From contig JBCBNU010000026.1 of assembly GCA_039821645.1 (NCBI GenBank), positions 1 through 35,594 on the forward strand: a DNA stretch of 35,594 nucleotides, read 5' to 3'. Numbering within the stretch: the first letter of the stretch is position 1; each line of letters begins with the position of its first letter. The position numbers and the translations under genes are program-made. Of the stretch, positions 30,471-35,594 are shown piece by piece. The DNA comes from CALBPI01 sp039821645. GTDB lineage: Bacteria > Pseudomonadota > Gammaproteobacteria > Steroidobacterales > Woeseiaceae. Under the pieces are notes generated by a model. That model was given only the letters and a program-made list of their open reading frames with translations, made no database searches and was not told where the DNA came from.

Positions 30471-31862
30471 ATGGAGATCGACACACACGTCAAGTCTATG
30501 GAGAACAAACAAAACAACCCGGATTCCGTCACCTCTGGCATTAATGCTTTCGACGACTGGCTGAAGGGCAGGAATCCAAACCAAACCGATTTCCAGCATG
30601 CGGTGCAATCGGTGGTTAAAGACGTGCTGCCCATCGTTCAAAAGGATGAGCGACTCTTGTCATCCAAAGTGCTTCAACGCCTGACCGAGCCCGACCGGAT
30701 CGTGAGCTTTCGGGTCGTCTGGGAGGACGACGAGAATGAGATCAACGTCAACCGCGGGTATCGCGTTCAACACACCAATGCGCTGGGTCCTTACAAAGGT
30801 GGACTGCGGTTTTCGCCGGAGGTTAATGCCGACGTTCTGAAGTTTCTTGCGTTCGAGCAGGCTTTTAAAAACAGCTTGACCGGGCTCGACCTTGGCGCGG
30901 GTAAGGGTGGCGCAGATTTTGACCCCAGAGGCAGATCTGATCGCGAAATCATGAGGTTTTGCCAGGCGTTCATGACCGAGCTGTACCGTCACATCGGCCC
31001 CGAGGCGGATGTGCCGGCGGGCGATATCGGTGTGGGTGAGCGCGAGATCGGTTATCTCTTCGGTCAGTATCGCCGAATTAGTAAGACGTTCTCCGGCACC
31101 TTAACCGGCAAGCGTCCGATGGCAGGCGGAAGCGAGTTGCGGACCGAAGCGACAGGCTTCGGCGCCGTATATTTCCTGTGCCATATGCTGACACTTGGCA
31201 ATGTCGAAATCGAAGGAAAACGCGTTGCGATTTCTGGGGCTGGCAATGTCGCGCTGCACGCCGCCCAGAAGGCAGTGCAGCTCGATGCAAACGTCATTAC
31301 GCTCTCCAACCGCGCGGGCACGCTTTATCATGCGGACGGCCTTTCCGAGCAAGCGATTCAGCAAGCGAAGACATCTCGCGCCCAGGGAAGCACGCTTGAG
31401 GAAATCGCGGACGACCTCGGCGCGGAATGGTTTGCTGACAAAAAACCCTGGACGCGGGAATGCGACATCGCAATACCGTCTGCTACTCAGAACGAGGTTA
31501 ATGCAGGAGATGCAAAATCGCTTGCCGATGGAAGATGCGGCTATCTGATTGAAGCGGCGAATAAGCCGCTCACAGAGGACGCAGAAGGCGTATTGGCGGA
31601 AGCCGGCGTTGCCGTCGGGCCGGGCAAAGCGGCTAACGCCGGAGGTGTTGCGGTTTCCGGCTTTGAGATGGCGCAGAATCGGCTTGGCATTTCGTGGTCG
31701 CGGGATCGCGTTGATGATCAGTTGCGAGAAACCATGAAGCGGATTTTCGTGGCCTGCGTCGAGCACAGCGATTCCGATGACGCGCAGGACTTGCGCCGCG
31801 GTGCAAATATCGCCGGTTTTCGGCGACTTGCTGATGCACTGGTCAGTAGCGGCGCGGTCTAG
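30471..31862 (+). CDS. gdhA: Glutamate dehydrogenase, GdhA-like (NADP type likely)
   Basis: Reductive amination of 2-oxoglutarate to glutamate with ammonium. 463 residues. The signature region is NALGPYKGGLRFSPEVN with the substrate lysine, then LDLGAGKGGADFDPRGRSD around the catalytic lysine, and PAGDIGVGEREIGYLFG. The Rossmann loop is AISGAGNVALHAAQKAV. It aligns with the Escherichia coli NADP enzyme. The ATG at 30471 may be replaced by one at 30498. It lies 36 bases after the small peptide gene with no terminator, so it may be sigma-54-driven. Glutamate is a counter-ion for potassium in osmotic stress. Confidence 0.95.
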   Translation: MEIDTHVKSMENKQNNPDSVTSGINAFDDWLKGRNPNQTDFQHAVQSVVKDVLPIVQKDERLLSSKVLQRLTEPDRIVSFRVVWEDDENEINVNRGYRVQHTNALGPYKGGLRFSPEVNADVLKFLAFEQAFKNSLTGLDLGAGKGGADFDPRGRSDREIMRFCQAFMTELYRHIGPEADVPAGDIGVGEREIGYLFGQYRRISKTFSGTLTGKRPMAGGSELRTEATGFGAVYFLCHMLTLGNVEIEGKRVAISGAGNVALHAAQKAVQLDANVITLSNRAGTLYHADGLSEQAIQQAKTSRAQGSTLEEIADDLGAEWFADKKPWTRECDIAIPSATQNEVNAGDAKSLADGRCGYLIEAANKPLTEDAEGVLAEAGVAVGPGKAANAGGVAVSGFEMAQNRLGISWSRDRVDDQLRETMKRIFVACVEHSDSDDAQDLRRGANIAGFRRLADALVSSGAV

Positions 31863-31873
31863 ACCTCTGGCAC

Positions 31874-32800
31874 TTACGGAGGCGTCTCGCTAGACGCCGC
31901 CCGATCCTCACGTACCTTTAGTCTTGCCCAGATGAACGCGTCAATATCCTTGCGCGTATCGGTGAGCATTTTCAAAAGCGGTGCGATAGCAGCCACTGTG
32001 GTTGCGTGACGGACGCCGGAGTAGCGACGAACGCTGACGTCTACCCCTACCGCCTTGAGCGCCTTGGCAAGGCTTTGCGAATTCCGTTCATCGACAGTGG
32101 TGTCATCAGTGCCGTGTATCAGGAGCGAAGCCGGCGATGACGCGGTCACGAATTCTACGGGTTGCGAGGTGGACCGAGTGGCCTCCGGGAACACCTCGGT
32201 GAGGTAACCGTCCTGCAGCGGCAGAAAATCGTAAGGCCCGGACAGGCCGATGAATCCGGCAACCCGATGTTGCATCCAGCCATATTGCTCGGCGTAGCGT
32301 TTGTCGAAAGCAAGCAGCGCTGCGATGTGCGCGCCTGCAGAGTGTCCCATCACAAAGACCTGCTCGACGGTGCTCTCGCACAGTTGATCCTGACCGAGAA
32401 CCCATTGCATCGCGAGTGCGCCGTCATTCACGAACGCAGGGAAAATGACCTCGGGATACAGGCGATAATCCGGAATAACAACTGCATGTCCGGCTTCGGT
32501 GAGACCTGAGGCAACAAATTCATACTTCGCTTTGCTGCCATCTTTCCAACCGCCTCCGTAGAAAAACACAATCAGCGCGCCGCGCTCGACTTGTGCCTTG
32601 GGACAGTAGATATCCAGTTCCTGACGATCCGCATCGCCGTACTTGATATCTTTGATCGCGCTGTAGTTCGAATTCGGGCTGGCGAAGTTCAGCAGTTGGG
32701 TGGGCGTGCACGCAGCAGTAAGGCTAAGCACGACCAACTGGGCCGTTAAGGCGACCCAACGCTGGCAGGTCTTGGATAGGTAGCGGAGTGTTGACGACAT
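31874..32800 (-). CDS. Alpha/beta hydrolase (BD-FAE/esterase-like), exported
   Basis: About 308 residues. The N-terminal hydrophobic stretch VALTAQLVVLSLTAAC could be a signal peptide with a weak lipobox. The hydrolase domain shows the oxyanion motif VFFYGGGWKDG, the nucleophile elbow VMGHSAGAH, the acid in LIHGTDDTTV and the catalytic His in YSGVRHATTV. This fits the BD-FAE/HSL-like esterase class; the substrate is unknown. The ATG at 32800 overlaps the divergent ATG of the MFS gene by 2 bases. Confidence 0.85.
   Translation of the reverse strand: MSSTLRYLSKTCQRWVALTAQLVVLSLTAACTPTQLLNFASPNSNYSAIKDIKYGDADRQELDIYCPKAQVERGALIVFFYGGGWKDGSKAKYEFVASGLTEAGHAVVIPDYRLYPEVIFPAFVNDGALAMQWVLGQDQLCESTVEQVFVMGHSAGAHIAALLAFDKRYAEQYGWMQHRVAGFIGLSGPYDFLPLQDGYLTEVFPEATRSTSQPVEFVTASSPASLLIHGTDDTTVDERNSQSLAKALKAVGVDVSVRRYSGVRHATTVAAIAPLLKMLTDTRKDIDAFIWARLKVREDRAASSETPP
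31881..31898. terminator. Hairpin at the gdhA/hydrolase convergence
   Basis: GGCGTCT-CGCT-AGACGCC, a perfect 7-base stem 18 bases after the gdhA stop, inside the end of the hydrolase gene. No T-run follows, so the terminator role is weak. Confidence 0.35.
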
Positions 32801-34100
32801 GGCAGTCTCGGAGTCGGTATACGAGTTGTTGACCAATGAAGATGATGCGCGGCATTGCACGGAGATTGGTGACGAGGCGTGTAGAGAAGCACCAATGAGT
32901 TTCACTTATATGCTGCTGAGTTACTGCTTCACCAAGTTCGGCGACACTATCGTCAATCCAAAAACAACACTCGCGTGGCTGGCCTCGTTGGTCGGCGCGC
33001 CGGCATTCGTCGTTGGATTGATTGTTCCCATCCGCGAGTCGGGCTCGATGATTCCGCAGTCGATCATCGGTGGCTTTATTCGGCGCCTACCCGTGCGCAA
33101 ATGGGTTTGGGTCGTTGGCAGTCTCGGTCAATCCTTGTGCATCTTCAGCCTCGGCCTTGTCGCATTGTACTTGAGTGGTCACGTTGCGGGTTGGAGTATC
33201 GTCGGGCTCATCGCCGCGTTCAGCCTGTTTCGAGGTCTGTGCTCGATCGCGGCCAAAGATGTGCTCGGGAAAACGATTCCAAAACCGAAACGCGGACAAC
33301 TAACCGGGTGGTCGGCAAGTGTTGCCGGCTTTTTAAGCATTGGGGTAGGGGCGACGTTGCTGGCGTCTTTCGGAGCGGAGCTCGATTCCGGGCATCTTGC
33401 CGGTCTGATGTTTGTCGCTGCTGCCCTATGGTTGCTGGGCGCTGCCATGTTCTCCCGGATATCGGAGCACGCCGGTGCCGTCGACGGAGGCAGTACTGCG
33501 ATAGAGGGCATTCGTCGCTTGCGCATCGTCTTTACCGATAAGCCCTTTCGTCAGTTTGTATTCACCCGAGCTTTGTTGATGTGCTCTGCCCTGAGCGCGC
33601 CGTTCTACGTGGTGGCGGCACAGCAACTACCCGGTGCTGACGCTCGACTTCTCGGCGCATTCATCATTGCCGCCGGTGTGGCGAGCCTCGTCAGCGCGCC
33701 GATCTGGGGTCGTTACTCCGACAAATCGAGCAAGCAAGTCATGATTGCTGCGGCCCTGGTGACCTCTCTCACCGGTGTAACGGTCTTTCTGGTGGGTCGT
33801 TTTGCCGAGGCTTTGTTTGAAACGGCTTGGTTTCTGCCGCTCTCGTTCTTCGTGCTCTCCGTCGCGCACGCCGGTGTGCGGGTCGGCAGAAAGACCTACG
33901 TTGTCAATCTCGGCACCGGGAATCAGCGCACCGCCTATGTCTCTGTCAGCAACACGTTGATCGGTGTGTTACTACTGGCCGTCGGTGCGGTAGGTGCCCT
34001 CGTGCCATTGATCGGGAACGATGGCGTGATCGGGCTGTTGGCATTGCTCGGCTTTGCAGGAGCGGCGTACGGCCTTCAACTCCCCGAGGTCAATGACTGA
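32799..34100 (+). CDS. MFS transporter, unknown substrate
   Basis: 433 residues with about twelve helices. The N-terminal cytoplasmic stretch NEDDARHCTEIGDEACREAP precedes the first helix and looks family-conserved, supporting the ATG at 32799 over the internal one at 32895. Typical MFS loops are seen, such as FIRRLPVRKWVW between helices 2 and 3, and WGRYSDKSSKQ in the second half. The substrate cannot be predicted. It is divergent from the hydrolase with overlapping start codons and convergent with trmB, 13 bases away. Confidence 0.85.
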   Translation: MAVSESVYELLTNEDDARHCTEIGDEACREAPMSFTYMLLSYCFTKFGDTIVNPKTTLAWLASLVGAPAFVVGLIVPIRESGSMIPQSIIGGFIRRLPVRKWVWVVGSLGQSLCIFSLGLVALYLSGHVAGWSIVGLIAAFSLFRGLCSIAAKDVLGKTIPKPKRGQLTGWSASVAGFLSIGVGATLLASFGAELDSGHLAGLMFVAAALWLLGAAMFSRISEHAGAVDGGSTAIEGIRRLRIVFTDKPFRQFVFTRALLMCSALSAPFYVVAAQQLPGADARLLGAFIIAAGVASLVSAPIWGRYSDKSSKQVMIAAALVTSLTGVTVFLVGRFAEALFETAWFLPLSFFVLSVAHAGVRVGRKTYVVNLGTGNQRTAYVSVSNTLIGVLLLAVGAVGALVPLIGNDGVIGLLALLGFAGAAYGLQLPEVND

Positions 34101-34113
34101 CCATGTGCTGTCT

Positions 34114-34794
34114 TCAGTCCGCTCGGCGCACTTCCCAGTCAACGATTTCATGACCGAGGCGTAGCCCGCGGCGCTCAAACTTGGTTTGTGGTCGCACGTG
34201 CGGTGAGTCACCCACATGCGTGCGTCGCAGCACCACCTTGAAACGATCGTCCTCGTCCAGCACCTCATCAATGTGCTCTGCATACGGCCCCCAGTCAGTG
34301 GCAATGTGCAGCGCACCATCATCCGTCAGTCCGGTTGCCGTGAGATCCATGAACGGTGGATTCACAAGTCGACGCTTGTGGTGGCGTTTCTTGGGCCACG
34401 GATCGGGAAAGTAGAGGTTCAGTCGGTCGATTCGCCGCTCACCGATCTGATCCCGCAACACTGCGACCGCGTCTTCCGCGATCACGCGCAAATTCGTAGC
34501 GCCTGCTTCTTCGGCCTTCAACAAGCAGTGTCCAATGCCGGGTTCATGTACCTCGATGCCGATCACATTCCATTCCGGCATGCTCGCGGCGAGCTCCACG
34601 AGGCTGTCGCCATTGCCGAAACCGATCTCGACCATCAGCGGCGCGCTGCGCTCGAAGGTGGCACCAAGATCGAGGCGCTCTGGTGAGTAGTCGATGCAAT
34701 AGCGGGGTGCGAGCTCGGCAAGCGCACGTTTTTGTGCGGGCGTCATGCGACCGGGGCGACGGACGAAGCTCTGGATGTCGCGGTACTGGACCAT
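34114..34794 (-). CDS. trmB: tRNA (guanine-N7-)-methyltransferase
   Basis: Methylates G46 of tRNA with S-adenosylmethionine. 226 residues. The SAM-binding motif VEIGFGNGDSLVELA, then NLYFPDPWPKKRHHKRRLVNPPF, which is diagnostic of TrmB, and the C-terminal TKFERRGLRLGHEIVDW. The ATG at 34794 gives the usual N-terminus (MVQYRDIQSFVRRPGRM). A longer open frame upstream overlaps the EAL gene and is rejected. It starts 10 bases after the EAL-protein gene. Confidence 0.97.
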   Translation of the reverse strand: MVQYRDIQSFVRRPGRMTPAQKRALAELAPRYCIDYSPERLDLGATFERSAPLMVEIGFGNGDSLVELAASMPEWNVIGIEVHEPGIGHCLLKAEEAGATNLRVIAEDAVAVLRDQIGERRIDRLNLYFPDPWPKKRHHKRRLVNPPFMDLTATGLTDDGALHIATDWGPYAEHIDEVLDEDDRFKVVLRRTHVGDSPHVRPQTKFERRGLRLGHEIVDWEVRRAD

Positions 34795-34804
34795 GCGGCC
34801 CGCG

Positions 34805-35594
34805 TCAGGCGGCGCTGTTTTGTGAGAGCAGCTTCTGGCCGAGCGATTCGGTGTGCAGCAATGCATCGACCTTTTGTCGTTCCATCGGACGGCTGATGAA
34901 GAAACCCTGCGCCGCGGTGCACTGGTTGTCGCGCAGGAACTCGAGCTGTTCCTGCGTCTCGACGCCTTCAGCGGCGATCTCGATTTGTAGCCCATCCGCC
35001 ATCGCAATGGCGGCTCGCACGATGCGCTGATGCGCTTCGTTGTCGGCGAGGTCCTGCACGAGCGACTGATGCAGCACAAACGTGCTGATCATCGTGCTGT
35101 CGAGTGCACTGAACGAAATATCGTGTGTGCCAAAGTGATCGAGCGAGACGCCGACACCAAGTTTTCGCAGCGCCTGTAAGGTCTGCAGCGAACGCGGCCG
35201 ACGCAGACTTTCCGAACCGTCGCCGAGTTCAAACTCAAGACATCCTGGATCGAGCTGATAGTCCTCGATCGCCTTCTCTACGACTGCGGTGAGTCGACCG
35301 TCTTCGAGTTGTAGCGGCGAGAGGTTGATAGTGACGGTGAGGTCCGGCACCGAGTAGCGTTGTTGCCACGCGTGCAGCTGCGCGCATACCGTCCGCACAA
35401 TCCATTCGCCAACCGAGTGGATCAGCCCGCTCGACTCGAGCAGCGACAAGAACCGTGCGGGTGGCAGAAGTCCGTAGCGCGGATGCTGCCAACGCAGCAA
35501 AGCCTCGAGTCCCATCAGCCGCCCGTCGCCCAATCCCACACGTGGTTGGTAACGCAGAGTGAGCTCCCTACGCAGCAACGCATGACGAATACCG
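34805..35594 (-). CDS. EAL-domain protein, 3' part, probably catalytically inactive
   Basis: The frame runs off the right edge; at least 262 residues are visible and an N-terminal domain may be missing. EAL-fold signatures are ELTLRYQPRVGLGDGRLMGLEALLRW (EAL intact), NLSPLQL, LEFELGDG, AAEGVETQEQ and AAQGFFISRP. However the DDFGTG motif is DHFGTH and the KIDRSFV motif is replaced by VLHQSLV. One metal-binding Asp and the catalytic Lys are therefore lost, so it likely binds cyclic di-GMP or a partner instead of cleaving cyclic di-GMP. Confidence 0.88.
   Translation of the reverse strand, partial: GIRHALLRRELTLRYQPRVGLGDGRLMGLEALLRWQHPRYGLLPPARFLSLLESSGLIHSVGEWIVRTVCAQLHAWQQRYSVPDLTVTINLSPLQLEDGRLTAVVEKAIEDYQLDPGCLEFELGDGSESLRRPRSLQTLQALRKLGVGVSLDHFGTHDISFSALDSTMISTFVLHQSLVQDLADNEAHQRIVRAAIAMADGLQIEIAAEGVETQEQLEFLRDNQCTAAQGFFISRPMERQKVDALLHTESLGQKLLSQNSAA

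Overview
The window reads as a chromosomal piece of a moderately GC-rich gammaproteobacterium, probably free-living or marine. The dut, pyrE and xth neighbourhood, the AmpG and MarC proteins and the trmB gene are of gammaproteobacterial type; I cannot fix the genus. No rRNA, tRNA, CRISPR array, insertion sequence or integrase was seen.

Layout. 1-5.0 kb is housekeeping: the dut 3' end, a DUF4124 protein, pyrE, an exonuclease III, an AmpG-like permease, a MarC-family protein and a small membrane protein. 5.0-5.6 kb holds a 37-residue membrane peptide and a CsbD protein behind a textbook sigma-54 promoter. 5.6-7.6 kb is a KtrB/KtrA potassium-uptake pair. 7.7-13.5 kb is a metabolic cluster: an amidoligase, two class-I glutamine-amidotransferase-like (C26) hydrolases, an aldehyde dehydrogenase, an old yellow enzyme and two small accessory proteins. 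13.6-18.0 kb, all on the minus strand, holds an entericidin-like lipoprotein and a second CsbD, a cardiolipin synthase broken by two single-T insertions, a DUF1840 protein, an AI-2E-family transporter and a yqjD-yqjE-yqjK-like trio. 18.1-25.9 kb is signalling: a 1319-residue CheB-CheR-PAS-kinase-receiver hybrid, an RsbR-like histidine kinase, a repeat-rich lipoprotein, an NtrC-family sigma-54 activator and an orphan 73-residue DHp-like protein. 25.9-31.9 kb holds a BON-MscS channel, hemerythrin, DUF2177 and DUF1328-like proteins, a third CsbD, an lpxR/pld deletion scar, a 41-residue membrane peptide and glutamate dehydrogenase. 31.9 kb to the end is an alpha/beta hydrolase, an MFS transporter, trmB and a degenerate EAL protein.

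How it fits together. The main discovery is a local sigma-54 regulon. Five sites match TTGGCACR-N4-TTGC exactly and three more match closely. Each lies in an intergenic gap at the correct distance and strand from a small stress or envelope gene or operon (CsbD three times, entericidin, YqjDE, DUF1328, hemerythrin/DUF2177, a lipoprotein, two tiny membrane peptides, probably gdhA). The same window encodes an NtrC-type activator with an intact GAFTGA loop, two sensor kinases and a DHp-like protein. A palindromic motif close to CGGTAAGATTTACCG sits upstream of the activator gene, and variants lie upstream of several of the sigma-54 promoters, so it is a candidate enhancer site. Many of these families belong to the RpoS general stress response in Escherichia coli; here they appear rewired to sigma-54. 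With KtrAB, MscS, cardiolipin synthase and glutamate dehydrogenase nearby, osmotic or envelope stress is the likely theme. That last step is inference.
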